The notes beneath the pieces were generated by a model, which saw only the letters and a list, made by a program, of their open reading frames with translations, did no database searches and had not been told where the DNA came from. Below, one piece after another: positions 26,868 to 39,474 of a DNA stretch of 64,000 bases. This DNA is from Paraburkholderia xenovorans LB400. Its GTDB lineage: Bacteria; Pseudomonadota; Gammaproteobacteria; Burkholderiales; Burkholderiaceae. Position 1 is the first letter of the stretch. Each line of letters opens with the position of its first letter. The stretch lies in NCBI RefSeq assembly GCF_000013645.1, contig NC_007951.1:1-64000 (forward strand), in the 5' to 3' direction. The translations under genes were made by a program, and so were the position numbers.

Positions 26868-28388
26868 TTAGAAGAAACCGAGCGGCTTGTCGCTATAACT
26901 GACGAGCAGGTTCTTGGTCTGCTGATAATGGTCGAGCATCATCTTGTGATTCTCGCGGCCAATGCCGGACTGCTTGTAGCCGCCGAACGCCGCATGCGCC
27001 GGATAGGCGTGATAGCAGTTGGTCCACACGCGGCCTGCCTGAATCTGCCGGCCGAAGCGATACGCACGTGTGCCGTCGCGCGTCCATACGCCGGCGCCCA
27101 GGCCGTAGAGCGTGTCGTTGGCGATCTCGAGCGCTTCTTCTTCGTTCCTGAAAGTCGTGACCGACACCACCGGTCCGAAGATCTCTTCCTGGAAAATGCG
27201 CATCTTGTTGTTGCCGCGAAATACGGTCGGCTTCACGTAATAGCCTTTGCTCAACTCACCGCCCAGCGCATTGCGTTCGCCGCCAATCAGACATTCGGCG
27301 CCTTCCTGTTTGCCGAGATCCACATACGAGAGGATTTTTTCGAGCTGCTCCTGCGAGGCCTGTGCGCCGATCATCGTCTTCGTGTCGAGCGGATGCCCCT
27401 GCGTAATCGCCGCGACGCGCTTTAACGCGCGTTCCATGAAGCGGTCGTAAATCTTTTCATCGATCAATACGCGCGACGGACAGGTACACACCTCGCCCTG
27501 ATTCAGCGCGAACATCGCGAAGCCTTCGAGCGCCTTGTCGAAAAAACTGTCGTCCTCATTCATCACGTCGGCGAAGAAAATATTCGGGCTCTTGCCGCCG
27601 AGTTCGAGCGTGACGGGAATGATGTTCTGGCTCGCGTACTGCATGATCAGGCGCCCGGTGGTGGTTTCGCCGGTAAACGCAATCTTGGCGATACGCTTGC
27701 TCGACGCCAGCGGCTTGCCGGCTTCGAGACCGAAACCATTGACCACATTCAGCACGCCCGGCGGCAGCAAATCCTGAATCAGTTCCACCAGCACGAGGAT
27801 CGACGCGGGTGTTTGCTCGGCAGGCTTGAGCACCACGCAGTTGCCGGCGGCGAGTGCGGGCGCGAGCTTCCACACGGCCATCAGGATCGGGAAATTCCAC
27901 GGAATGATCTGGCCGACTACGCCGAGCGGTTCATGAAAGTGATACGCCACCGTGTCGTGGTCGATCTCGGAGAGCGAGCCTTCCTGCGCCCGCACGGCGC
28001 CGGCGAAATAGCGGAAGTGATCGATGGCGAGCGGAATGTCGGCGGCCGTCGTTTCGCGCAACGGCTTGCCGTTGTCGATCGTCTCGGCCACGGCGAGACG
28101 TTGCAGGTTCGCTTCCATGCGGTCGGCAATGCGGTTCAGGATATTCGCGCGATCCGCAGCCGAGGTTTTGCCCCACGCCGTTTTCGCCCGATGCGCGGCG
28201 TCCAGTGCGAGTTCGACGTCGGCTTCACGCGAACGGGGGATCGAGGTGAACGCCTCGCCGGTGATCGGCGACACGTTGTCGAAGTACTCGCCGCCCACGG
28301 GCTTCACCCACTCGCCGCCGATAAAGTTCGCATACTGTTTTTTGTACGGGAATTCGGTGGTCAGAAATTGCATCTCTGCGTGATTCAT
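26868..28388 (-). CDS. exaC: NAD-dependent acetaldehyde/aldehyde dehydrogenase (ExaC/AcoD type)
   Basis: A 506-residue aldehyde dehydrogenase that would oxidise the acetaldehyde made by EutBC to acetate. I start at the ATG at 28388 ([27 protein letters not shown]), preceded by GAGGAG; the frame continues upstream to 28826 but that part crosses the promoter. The cofactor and catalytic segments are [31 protein letters not shown], the general-base Glu in [12 protein letters not shown], and the nucleophile Cys in [12 protein letters not shown] sigma-54-type promoter lies about 60-75 bp upstream. It forms a unit with the DUF779 gene. Confidence 0.94.
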   Translation of the reverse strand: MNHAEMQFLTTEFPYKKQYANFIGGEWVKPVGGEYFDNVSPITGEAFTSIPRSREADVELALDAAHRAKTAWGKTSAADRANILNRIADRMEANLQRLAVAETIDNGKPLRETTAADIPLAIDHFRYFAGAVRAQEGSLSEIDHDTVAYHFHEPLGVVGQIIPWNFPILMAVWKLAPALAAGNCVVLKPAEQTPASILVLVELIQDLLPPGVLNVVNGFGLEAGKPLASSKRIAKIAFTGETTTGRLIMQYASQNIIPVTLELGGKSPNIFFADVMNEDDSFFDKALEGFAMFALNQGEVCTCPSRVLIDEKIYDRFMERALKRVAAITQGHPLDTKTMIGAQASQEQLEKILSYVDLGKQEGAECLIGGERNALGGELSKGYYVKPTVFRGNNKMRIFQEEIFGPVVSVTTFRNEEEALEIANDTLYGLGAGVWTRDGTRAYRFGRQIQAGRVWTNCYHAYPAHAAFGGYKQSGIGRENHKMMLDHYQQTKNLLVSYSDKPLGFF

Positions 28389-28457
28389 CTGTGTGCTCCT
28401 CACATGTTTGAATGGGCTATATTCGGCGCGATATTTCGCTTGGCCGCGACAGGCTAC

Positions 28458-28474
28458 AGCCAGAAGTGTGCCAA
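28458..28474 (-). promoter_or_regulatory. Sigma-54 (-24/-12) promoter for the aldehyde dehydrogenase gene
   Basis: On the minus strand TTGGCACACTTCTGGCT has GG and GC separated by exactly 10 bp and matches the -24/-12 consensus except for one base in the -12 box (TGGC for TTGC). The start of transcription would be near 28447, leaving a ~60-nt leader to the start codon at 28388. Confidence 0.65.
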
Positions 28475-28590
28475 TGCACCGCGCTGGTGACTCGTGCACA
28501 CGCGACAGGCGCTCGCGCACGGCATGGCGCGCCGCGCTGTTCCAACCGGTGAGGAGGCAACGTCCCGTTTCTGAGCAGTGTGTGCGGTGC

Positions 28591-28607
28591 TGTTCATCAA
28601 ATGAACA
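28591..28607. promoter_or_regulatory. Palindromic activator site between exaC and the AraC-type regulator
   Basis: TGTTCAT and ATGAACA flank CAA, a perfect 7-bp-arm inverted repeat. It lies about 120 bp upstream of the sigma-54 promoter, a normal distance for an enhancer-binding protein, and 110 bp upstream of the divergent regulator gene. Confidence 0.55.
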
Positions 28608-28716
28608 GTGGCTTGACGTGTGCCGGTACGGTTCGGGTGCGCAAGGTGTCGGGGGCGTTCGGCATGGGAATTGCCTTTCCCCTTTCACCTTCATATCCCG
28701 CTTGCGCAGATCCGGT

Positions 28717-29775
28717 ATGACGACTGACACCTTCGGCGGCGACCTGCCGGCTTCGACGCTCGTGCCGCAGCCGAGCTTCTGCGTGCAGACCCGCGTCGCC
28801 CATGACGCCGACGAGCAGGCGCGCAATCTTCATGGCTGGAGCCAGACCTACGACCAGTTGACGGCCGGGTGCTTTGTCGGCGGACTGACGGAATTGTGTC
28901 TCGACCACATGCAACTGTTCGTCGAAACGACCAGCCACACGCTGCGGCAAACCTGCGAAGTGCAGAAGGATGCCTACTGGTTCGGCATTCCGGCTTGCGC
29001 CGCCGGTTCGGGGCGTATCGACGCGCAGGTGATCGCTGGCGACGCGCTCGCGTTTCGTCCGGGCGGGATCGAATTCGAACTGCTGACCTCGGCGGGTTAC
29101 GAGATTTTCGGCGTGGTGGTCAAAGGGGAAGTGCTGCGCCGCTACGCGGCGCAAGTGGAGCGCGTCGGTCTGGCCGACCCTGTGCCGAACACGCAGGTCG
29201 TGCCGATCGGCATGGCGCGCAAGGCGCAGTTGTGCGCCACGCTGCGCCAGTTGCTCGACGATGGCGCGGCGCGCGGCACGCCGCTATCTTCGGTTGCTCG
29301 CAACAATCTGCAGGCCGCCGTGCTGGCTTCGCTGTTCGACGTCGGCGCGTTGCCTGCCTCGGAGCCGGTTGCGATGCCGGCACGTCCGCGCCGTCAGTCG
29401 ATCGTATCGGAAGCGCGCGACTATGTGCTGCTCAATCGCGACCGGGCGGTGAGCGTGCCCGAGTTGTGCGAGCAACTGCATGTGAGCCGGCGCACGCTGC
29501 AATACTGCTTTCAGGACGTGCTCGGCATGGCGCCCGCCACGTATCTGCGCGCGATTCGCCTCAATGGCGCGCGGCGCGATCTGTCGAATGCATCGCGCGA
29601 ATCACGCTCGGTGCAGGACGTCGCGGCGGCGTGGGGTTTCTGGCACTTGAGCCAGTTCGCGACCGATTACCGGAAGCTCTTCGGCATGCGGCCTTCGGAG
29701 ACGTTGAAGGCGGCGACCGGCACACGCGTTGAAAGGGCTGGCGCGTTCAACGCGGTTGCTTTGGCGCACCACTGA
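28717..29775 (+). CDS. AraC-family regulator, EutR-like
   Basis: A 352-residue activator that is probably ethanolamine-responsive. I use the ATG at 28717 ([27 protein letters not shown]), although no strong ribosome site is seen; the frame is open back to 28393. Residues ~20-220 form a cupin-like sensor resembling EutR ([26 protein letters not shown]). The C-terminal AraC domain has two helix-turn-helix units ([44 protein letters not shown] and [32 protein letters not shown]). It is divergent from exaC and near eutBC. Confidence 0.85.
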   Translation: MTTDTFGGDLPASTLVPQPSFCVQTRVAHDADEQARNLHGWSQTYDQLTAGCFVGGLTELCLDHMQLFVETTSHTLRQTCEVQKDAYWFGIPACAAGSGRIDAQVIAGDALAFRPGGIEFELLTSAGYEIFGVVVKGEVLRRYAAQVERVGLADPVPNTQVVPIGMARKAQLCATLRQLLDDGAARGTPLSSVARNNLQAAVLASLFDVGALPASEPVAMPARPRRQSIVSEARDYVLLNRDRAVSVPELCEQLHVSRRTLQYCFQDVLGMAPATYLRAIRLNGARRDLSNASRESRSVQDVAAAWGFWHLSQFATDYRKLFGMRPSETLKAATGTRVERAGAFNAVALAHH

Positions 29776-29837
29776 TCTGACCGGCTGCAACGGCGCCGCA
29801 CCGCGTCGCGCGCCAAGGCGCAAGCTTCGCTACACCG

Positions 29838-32264
<2,427 letters not shown>

Positions 32265-32292
32265 GGTGGCTTCCTGGTTCGATTTGTGGTCT

Positions 32293-32323
32293 AGTAAACA
32301 CCTTGAAGCCACTACAAGGTCAA
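32293..32323 (-). promoter_or_regulatory. CadR-type operator/promoter of the metal ATPase
   Basis: The inverted repeat ACCTTG (32300-32305) ... CAAGGT (32315-32320) lies between a minus-strand -35 TTGACC (32323-32318) and a -10-like TTTACT (32298-32293), a 19-bp spacer. MerR-type activators act on such over-long spacers by twisting the DNA. Confidence 0.8.
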
Positions 32324-32343
32324 GGCCGTCATCCGGAGGGTCC

Positions 32344-32775
32344 ATGAAAATCGGTGAATTGGCGAAAATCGCCCATTGCACGACCGAAACCATCCGTTTC
32401 TACGAAAAAGAGAGCCTGTTGCCGGAAGCGGAGCGCACCGGGGCCAATTACCGCAGTTACACGGCAAAGCACGTCGAACGGCTGCGTTTCATCCGTAATT
32501 GCCGCGCGCTCGACATGACGCACGACGAAATTCGTGGGTTGCTGCGTCTGACCGACGCACCGGCCACCGGCTGCGGCGGCATCAATGCCTTGATCGACGA
32601 GCACATCGCGCACGTCGACACCCGCATCGAAGAACTGAAGCAGCTGAAAGTGCAATTGACCACGCTGCGCGAGCAATGCCACGGCGAACAGGCCGTGGAA
32701 GACTGCGGCATCGTGCAAGGTCTCAACGAAATGGATGTGAGCGCACCGCGTGCGCGGCATACGCATCTGGGTTGA
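32344..32775 (+). CDS. cadR: MerR-family metal-responsive regulator (CadR/PbrR type)
   Basis: A 143-residue metal sensor starting at 32344 (MKIGELAKIAHCTTETIRFYEKESLLPE), after GGAGGG. The N-terminal winged helix and the dimerisation helix are canonical. The metal-site cysteines are those of Cd/Pb sensors: GCGGINALIDEH, REQCHGEQ and EDCGIVQGL. The C-terminus has a His pair (RHTHLG). It is divergent from the ATPase gene and shares the operator at 32293-32323. Confidence 0.92.
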   Translation: MKIGELAKIAHCTTETIRFYEKESLLPEAERTGANYRSYTAKHVERLRFIRNCRALDMTHDEIRGLLRLTDAPATGCGGINALIDEHIAHVDTRIEELKQLKVQLTTLREQCHGEQAVEDCGIVQGLNEMDVSAPRARHTHLG

Positions 32776-32876
32776 CGTGCTTCGGCCGCCGTCACCTCGG
32801 CCGCGGCGACCCGCCCACGGCCGGGCCGTTCGTGCGGCCCGCCGTATCAACAATCGAATCCAGTTGGAGAAGCAAC

Positions 32877-33077
32877 GTGTTTACCTGTAGAAACCAGTCC
32901 TGCGACGCGCAGTGGGAGCAGTCGGACGTCGTCATCAAGAACGAAGGCCAGGGCCTCCTGTTCCGTTGCCCGATGTGCGGCGCGCGCAATTACGTCGAGC
33001 GTTTCGACGCGGACGACGGCTCGGTGCTGTACGAGCAGATCGAAGGCCGTCCCGCCACCGGCCCTATGGCCGAATAG
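32877..33077 (+). CDS. Small zinc-ribbon protein
   Basis: A 66-residue protein starting with GTG at 32877, six bases after GGAGA. Cysteines at 4, 9, 31 and 34 (TCRNQSC ... RCPMC) form a zinc ribbon; the rest (NYVERFDADDGSVLYEQIEGRPA) is acidic. I recognise no named family. It sits 35 bp ahead of the RNA helicase gene on the same strand, and could be co-transcribed with it. Confidence 0.75.
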   Translation: MFTCRNQSCDAQWEQSDVVIKNEGQGLLFRCPMCGARNYVERFDADDGSVLYEQIEGRPATGPMAE

Positions 33078-33112
33078 TTTTTGCTTCCAGCCGATTGCGA
33101 GCCATCACACCT

Positions 33113-34516
<1,404 letters not shown>

Positions 34517-34840
34517 TGGTTGACGCCTGATGGCCCAGGCCTGAGGCGAAGCCGGTCGCGAGCGTTCCGCTCGCGACCGTGCGCATCACATTACGTCATA
34601 CCTCTGCAGTTTTCCGCGTTCTTCACGCGGCCTCATTTCTTCCCCGAAAGCACCGATCTGACTGGCTTCGCCCGTGGCGGCGCGGCTTCGCGTCGGCCAT
34701 GACGTAAACGCATGCGGCGCATGACAAAGTTTCGATTGTGACGGTTCTTTGGCTGATGCCTAATCACCAAACCAGAAGGGACCGCCGCGCAGCAGGCCGT
34801 CCGTGAATTCGCTGCCGGATGGAGAAAGGGAGAAAGCCTT
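34517..34840. other. Intergenic region with a GC hairpin
   Basis: After dbpA a 14-bp near-duplicate (GACGCCTGATGG twice, 34508-34533) spans the stop codon. A perfect 12-bp-arm hairpin CGGTCGCGAGCG / CGCTCGCGACCG (34553-34579) follows; it lacks a T-run, so it is a weak terminator at best. The remainder holds no gene or recognisable riboswitch. Confidence 0.5.
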
Positions 34841-35995
34841 ATGCAGAGCGCCATGCAAGCCCGCTCGAAGTTGCCTGATGTGGGCACGACGATTTTTACC
34901 GTGATCGGTCAACTGGCCGCGCAATACGATGCGCTGAACCTGTCGCAAGGCGCACCGAATTTCGCGCCGGACGCCAGCCTGATCGACGGCGTTGCTCAGG
35001 CCATGCGCGCTGGTCATAACCAGTACGCGCCGATGGCCGGCATCGCCGCTCTGCGCGAAGCGCTCGCCGACAAGGTCGCCACGCTGTACGGCGTGCACTA
35101 CGACCCGGCCAGCGAAGTAACCGTGATCGCCAGCGCGAGCGAAGGGCTGTATTCGACCATCAGCGCATTGGTGCATCCGGGCGATGAAGTGATCTACTTC
35201 GAGCCTTCGTTCGACAGCTATGGCCCGATCGTCCGCCTGCAAGGCGCCACGCCCGTGGCGATCAAACTGTCCCTGAACGATTTCCGGGTGGACTGGGACG
35301 AGGTCGCCGCCGCGATCACGCCAAAGACCCGCATGATCATCATCAACACGCCGCACAATCCGACCGCGACCGTGTTCAGCGAAGCCGACGTCGCGCGCCT
35401 GAAGGCCATTACGCGCAATACCGATATCGTGATTCTCGCCGACGAGGTCTACGAACACGTGGTGTTCGACGGCGCGAAGCATCAAAGCATGGCCTGCCAT
35501 GCCGAACTCGCGGAGCGCAGCGTGATCGTTTCGTCGTTCGGCAAGTCGTATCACGTGACCGGATGGCGCGTCGGCTACTGCCTCGCACCCGCTGCGTTGA
35601 TGGACGAGATTCGCAAAGTCCATCAGTTCATGGTGTTTTCTGCCGATACACCAATGCAGTACGCGTTTGTCGACGCATTGGCCAGGCGCGAAAGCTACCT
35701 CGGCTTGTCCGCGTTCTATCAGAAGAAGCGCGATCTGCTCACGGACGCACTGCGCGATTCGCGCTTCGAGCTGCTGCCAAGCGAGGGCAGCTTCTTCATG
35801 CTCGCGCGTTTTCGCGGCTTCTCCGAGGAAAGCGATAGCGATTTCGTGCTGCGCCTGATTCGCGATGCGCGCGTCGCGACGATTCCTCTTTCAGCGTTCT
35901 ATACCGACGGCACGGATTCCGGCTTGATCCGCCTGAGCTTTTCGAAGGATGATGCGACCTTGATCGAAGGCGCGCGCCGTTTGTGCCAAATCTGA
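34841..35995 (+). CDS. PLP-dependent class I aminotransferase (methionine aminotransferase-like)
   Basis: A 384-residue fold-type I aminotransferase, closest by eye to YbdL-type methionine aminotransferases, which transaminate methionine or aromatic amino acids. The ATG at 34841 follows GGGAGA. Key parts are LNLSQGAPNFAPD, NQYAPMAGIAALREALADK, the substrate/cofactor segment NTPHNPTATVF, DEVYEHVVFDGAKHQS, the PLP lysine Lys235 in SFGKSYHVTGWRVGY, and the carboxylate-binding Arg in IRLSFSKDD. The gene stands alone. Confidence 0.88.
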   Translation: MQSAMQARSKLPDVGTTIFTVIGQLAAQYDALNLSQGAPNFAPDASLIDGVAQAMRAGHNQYAPMAGIAALREALADKVATLYGVHYDPASEVTVIASASEGLYSTISALVHPGDEVIYFEPSFDSYGPIVRLQGATPVAIKLSLNDFRVDWDEVAAAITPKTRMIIINTPHNPTATVFSEADVARLKAITRNTDIVILADEVYEHVVFDGAKHQSMACHAELAERSVIVSSFGKSYHVTGWRVGYCLAPAALMDEIRKVHQFMVFSADTPMQYAFVDALARRESYLGLSAFYQKKRDLLTDALRDSRFELLPSEGSFFMLARFRGFSEESDSDFVLRLIRDARVATIPLSAFYTDGTDSGLIRLSFSKDDATLIEGARRLCQI

Positions 35996-36116
35996 TCGGG
36001 GCAGTGACGGCCCTGCGCGATGGCTCTATTTTTGACCGCAGTATGATCGTCGCGCCGTCACGCATCAGCGCGCCGCAACACGGCGTGACAATAAATCGAA
36101 GGGAAAGGGACCTGCT

Positions 36117-36911
36117 ATGAAATTGCTCAAGCCTCTATTGGCACTGGCCTGCGCATTTGCGTCGCTCGCGGCTGCATCTGCCGTGAGCGCCGCCGACACC
36201 TCGACGCTGCGTTTCGGCCTCGAAGCGCAGTATCCGCCGTTCGAATCGAAGGGGCCGAACGGGGAGTTGCAGGGTCTGGATATCGACGTCGGCAATGCGG
36301 TCTGCGCCGCTGCGCATATGACCTGCAAATGGGTCGAGACTTCGTTCGACGGGCTGATTCCCGCGCTGCAGGGCCGCAAGTTCGACGCGATCAATTCGGC
36401 GATGAATGCGACCGAACAACGCCGGCAGGCGATTGATTTCACCACCGTCGTGTACCGCGTGCCGACGCAGCTGATCGCAAAGCGCGACAGCGGTCTGCTG
36501 CCGACAACAGCCTCGCTGAAGGGCAAACGCGTGGGCGTGTTGCAGTCGTCGATTCAGGAAACCTTCGCCAAGGCGCATTGGGAATCGGCGGGCGTGACTG
36601 TCGTGCCGTATCAGGACCAGAACCAGGTTTATACGGATCTCGTGGCGGGCCGTCTCGACGCGACGCTCGTGCTGGCGCCGGCCGGACAGACAGGTTTTCT
36701 GTCGAAGCCGAACGGCGCCGGTTACGCCTTCGTCGGCGAGCCGGTGCGCGACGACAGGATTCTCGGTAGCGGCATTGCATACGGGATTCGCAAGGGCGAT
36801 ACGGCGTTGCGTGATCGCCTGAATGCGGCGATCGCAAAGGTGCAGGCCGATGGTACGGTGAAGACGCTGGCCACGAAATATCTCGGCAATATCGACGTGA
36901 CGGCGAAGTGA
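36117..36911 (+). CDS. Periplasmic amino-acid-binding protein (ABC transporter, SBP family 3)
   Basis: 264 residues with a clear Sec signal peptide (MKLLKPLLALACAFASLAAASAVSAAD, cleavage near ASA-VSA/ADT). The mature part is a polar amino acid-binding protein of the ArgT/HisJ kind: LRFGLEAQYPPFESKGPNGELQGLDIDVGNAV, FDGLIPALQGRKFDAINSAMNATEQRRQAIDF and GSGIAYGIRKGDTALRDRLNAAI. The ligand is probably a basic amino acid. No permease or ATPase gene is adjacent, so it is an orphan binding protein. A terminator hairpin follows at 37053. Confidence 0.9.
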   Translation: MKLLKPLLALACAFASLAAASAVSAADTSTLRFGLEAQYPPFESKGPNGELQGLDIDVGNAVCAAAHMTCKWVETSFDGLIPALQGRKFDAINSAMNATEQRRQAIDFTTVVYRVPTQLIAKRDSGLLPTTASLKGKRVGVLQSSIQETFAKAHWESAGVTVVPYQDQNQVYTDLVAGRLDATLVLAPAGQTGFLSKPNGAGYAFVGEPVRDDRILGSGIAYGIRKGDTALRDRLNAAIAKVQADGTVKTLATKYLGNIDVTAK

Positions 36912-37052
36912 TCCGGGGCGCGTCTGGATGCGCCGCGTTGATCGTGTTGCGGATGATGGGCTGTTGTTCCTGAGTCGGCTGGCTGACGCAGTGCGTTTGC
37001 CGGCTACGGATACGTGGGCCTTACTGTGTATTGAAGGGAATTGCTACGGTCG

Positions 37053-37079
37053 GCCCGGAGCCTTGCGCTCCGGGCTTTT
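37053..37079 (+). terminator. Terminator after the binding-protein gene
   Basis: GCCCGGAGC (37053-37061) and GCTCCGGGC (37067-37075) form a perfect 9-bp stem with a 5-nt loop, followed by TTTT. It lies 140 bp after the stop and just ahead of the convergent membrane protein gene. Confidence 0.7.
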
Positions 37080-37084
37080 GCGTT

Positions 37085-38950
37085 CTAGCGACGCGTGATG
37101 CGGCACCACTGGTAAGGAAACACGCCTTGGCCGACATAGGCCCTGTAGGTGATACAGGAGCTGGCGTCGACGGTGAAACCATGCCGCTCCAATGCGGGCC
37201 GCGCCTGTTCGACCAGTTGCGCATTCTCGCTGACCACATCGCGCACATCATCATGCCGTAGGTCGAGCCGGCACATGCGCGTGTCTGCGGCGTTGGGCGT
37301 CCATTGCAGGCTCGCGTGCAGGTGCAGGCGATCGATCGCGGCCTGCATGGTATTGCAGCCTTTTACGTTATCCGTCAGGCCGATCGCGTTCGCGACTCGA
37401 TCCATCTTCGCGACGTTGTCGACGCGCCAGTTATATCGGCCTTCGATGATTGCATACGTAGGACCGCCGCGAGAACGCACGATGTCCGCTATGTGCCGAT
37501 CGAATCGCGGCGAGTAGGGAAAGCTGCCGTCGATTTGCGTGAATGCGACCGACACGGGAAAGAACTGCACGATCCAACCCCAGGGCGGATCACCACCGAC
37601 GATAACCGCCGTCGTGTTCTGAGGGCTTTCCAGCACGGGCACGTCGGCACGGAAAGCAGCCCTCGCCCAGCGCTCGTGTCCCCACGTTTCGACACCACCG
37701 GCCACGACAACTACTGTCGTCACGCAGAGCAGCCAGGCGGCGGCTCGCCGCGCCGTCAGGTAAGGCAAGAGCCGATTGAGCAGCAGATACACGACGAGCG
37801 GCGTGAGCGTTTCGATCGGAACCACGTAACGGTAGATGCTGAACAGAATCATCCACAGGAAGTAACCCAGCGCCACGAAGGTCACGACGTATGCCGCCCG
37901 CGGATTCAGTCGCCGCACGCGAGGCCGGCTGCGCACCCACTCCGCAACGCGGGTAGCGGCGAGCGCCCAGAAAAGCACGTACACGACAGGCCAGATGATC
38001 TGGTGCAGACGCGCCTGTCCGACGCGCTTCGAATCGAACGCAAAGACGAGCGGCCAGAGAACGTATTCGCGCGCGCTTTTCGGCAGCCACGATTGATCCG
38101 CGACGCCGCCCGGCGGGGTGAGCGGATTGGGAAAGATCGAGCTGAACTGCGGAAAGAACGGGTTGCCGAACGTATGCCACATCACCGCCATCCAGTACCC
38201 GCCCGCAGCCAGCAGGCCGGCGAGCGCGCCCACGCCGAACAGGAAAGCCGCGCGCACCCGTGCGAGCGGTGTTGCCGGCAACAGCAATAACCCTGCGCAA
38301 AGGGCGACGGCAAACGGCGCATTGGTCAGCTTGAGGCCCATGCCAAGGCCGGCGACGAGGCCCGCGCCGCTCAGCGCCGCCGCGGTGGCCGTGGACCACG
38401 TCGGCAGCCTGTCCCATAGACGAAGAACCAGAAGCAGCGAGGCGAGCACGAACAGCGTGGTCGTGTCGTCGCCCATCGAATTACCCAAGCCGGACAGAAA
38501 ATTCGCTGTCAGGATGCCCGCTGCGGCAAGCAGCAAAGGCGCGCGGTTGGCGTCTTCGGGCGCAAGCCCGGGCAGCGTTCTGCGGATGATCGACAGCAGC
38601 AGCACGAAATTGAGGCCGTGCAACGTGCCCATGATGAAGCCCACCAGCGGCGCCGGAAATGCCCGGTTCAACGCGTAGTGGAAGACGTCGAGCATCGGAT
38701 TGAAGTAGGTCTGCATGCCGGCCGGTGCGAAGTCGGTATGCAGCTTGCCGTTCAGGAGCGCGAAGCCGTTGTACTGGTGATAGTTGAAGCCGTCCCAATT
38801 GCGGTCCTGGCCGAGAAAAAGCGACCACAGGCCGAACAGGATCGGTACCCACACGCGCGCGGCGACTGTGAGACGGGGGTCGTTGAGATCCCATGACAAG
38901 GTCCTCAGCCAGAGGGAGCGGCGGCGGCCAGGGCGGTCGAGCATGTTCAT
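37085..38950 (-). CDS. Polytopic membrane protein, glycosyltransferase (GT39/ArnT-like) candidate
   Basis: About 621 residues from the ATG at 38950 (MNMLDRPGRRRSLWLRTLSWDLNDPR); the frame is open further upstream but that part is Arg/Pro-rich and unlikely. There are roughly ten hydrophobic segments between residues ~30 and ~440, with LFLGQDRNWDGFNYHQYNGFALLNG in the first loop, followed by a ~180-residue soluble C-terminal domain. The layout resembles lipid-linked-sugar glycosyltransferases with many membrane spans, but no catalytic motif is decisive. It is monocistronic. Confidence 0.6.
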   Translation of the reverse strand: MNMLDRPGRRRSLWLRTLSWDLNDPRLTVAARVWVPILFGLWSLFLGQDRNWDGFNYHQYNGFALLNGKLHTDFAPAGMQTYFNPMLDVFHYALNRAFPAPLVGFIMGTLHGLNFVLLLSIIRRTLPGLAPEDANRAPLLLAAAGILTANFLSGLGNSMGDDTTTLFVLASLLLVLRLWDRLPTWSTATAAALSGAGLVAGLGMGLKLTNAPFAVALCAGLLLLPATPLARVRAAFLFGVGALAGLLAAGGYWMAVMWHTFGNPFFPQFSSIFPNPLTPPGGVADQSWLPKSAREYVLWPLVFAFDSKRVGQARLHQIIWPVVYVLFWALAATRVAEWVRSRPRVRRLNPRAAYVVTFVALGYFLWMILFSIYRYVVPIETLTPLVVYLLLNRLLPYLTARRAAAWLLCVTTVVVVAGGVETWGHERWARAAFRADVPVLESPQNTTAVIVGGDPPWGWIVQFFPVSVAFTQIDGSFPYSPRFDRHIADIVRSRGGPTYAIIEGRYNWRVDNVAKMDRVANAIGLTDNVKGCNTMQAAIDRLHLHASLQWTPNAADTRMCRLDLRHDDVRDVVSENAQLVEQARPALERHGFTVDASSCITYRAYVGQGVFPYQWCRITRR

Positions 38951-39474
38951 GTTTTTTGTCGGTGCCGGGAAATGCAAAGCTTTGTGCCGCACGGTGGGCG
39001 GCGAGCGCAGCCGACATGGTATCGGAAGGCGGGCGCATGAAGGCGGAACGCGGCCCGCGCAAACCGGCGCGACGTTCAGGCTCGCCTCTTCGCCATCGGG
39101 CGAGGTAATGGTCGCGCGGCTTCCCGAACAATACCCGGTGAAGAGGCTTTTGCTATTTACATATGCCTGTTCAATTGTCGAATGCCGGCCTGGGAGACTT
39201 CCGAAACACCAAAGGTAAATTCCCAAACAACTTGCAGTCAGCGCAATTTTTCAAATATTTTCATTTGATGAATTAATGTTTGTGACAGATATTTTCATTC
39301 CATGAAAATCAATGCCTTGTGATAGATATTAAGGATTGACAAATACAAATGGATCGTGCGCTAATGCGTCGAAATTTTCCGATTTGCCCATAAGGTTAGT
39401 TCTACTTTGTGTGTTTATGTATATCCCGGTTTCAACGCTATGGTCATTTATCCGAATCGCGAAGAGTCAGCGCA
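38951..39474. other. AT-rich promoter zone ahead of the T6SS island
   Basis: From about 39220 to 39440 the DNA becomes much more AT-rich than the chromosome around it. It contains the inverted repeat ATTTTCAT/ATGAAAAT (39291-39309), the direct repeats GTGACAGATATT (39282-39293) and GTGATAGATATT (39319-39330), and a promoter-like TTGACA (39336-39341) with GCTAAT (39360-39365) 18 bp later. No gene is visible. It is the likely control region of the tssE-F-G genes. Confidence 0.6.
39336..39365 (+). promoter_or_regulatory. Sigma-70-type promoter ahead of tssE
   Basis: TTGACA, 18-bp spacer, GCTAAT. It starts 6 bp after the second GTGAYAGATATT repeat, a typical place for an activator site. The start codon of tssE is 110 bp downstream. 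Confidence 0.45.

Noticed and set aside
34517..34840. Possible riboswitch ahead of the methionine-type aminotransferase
   Set aside because: I looked for SAM- or SAH-type conserved cores and saw none; the only structure is a GC hairpin near dbpA without a T-run.
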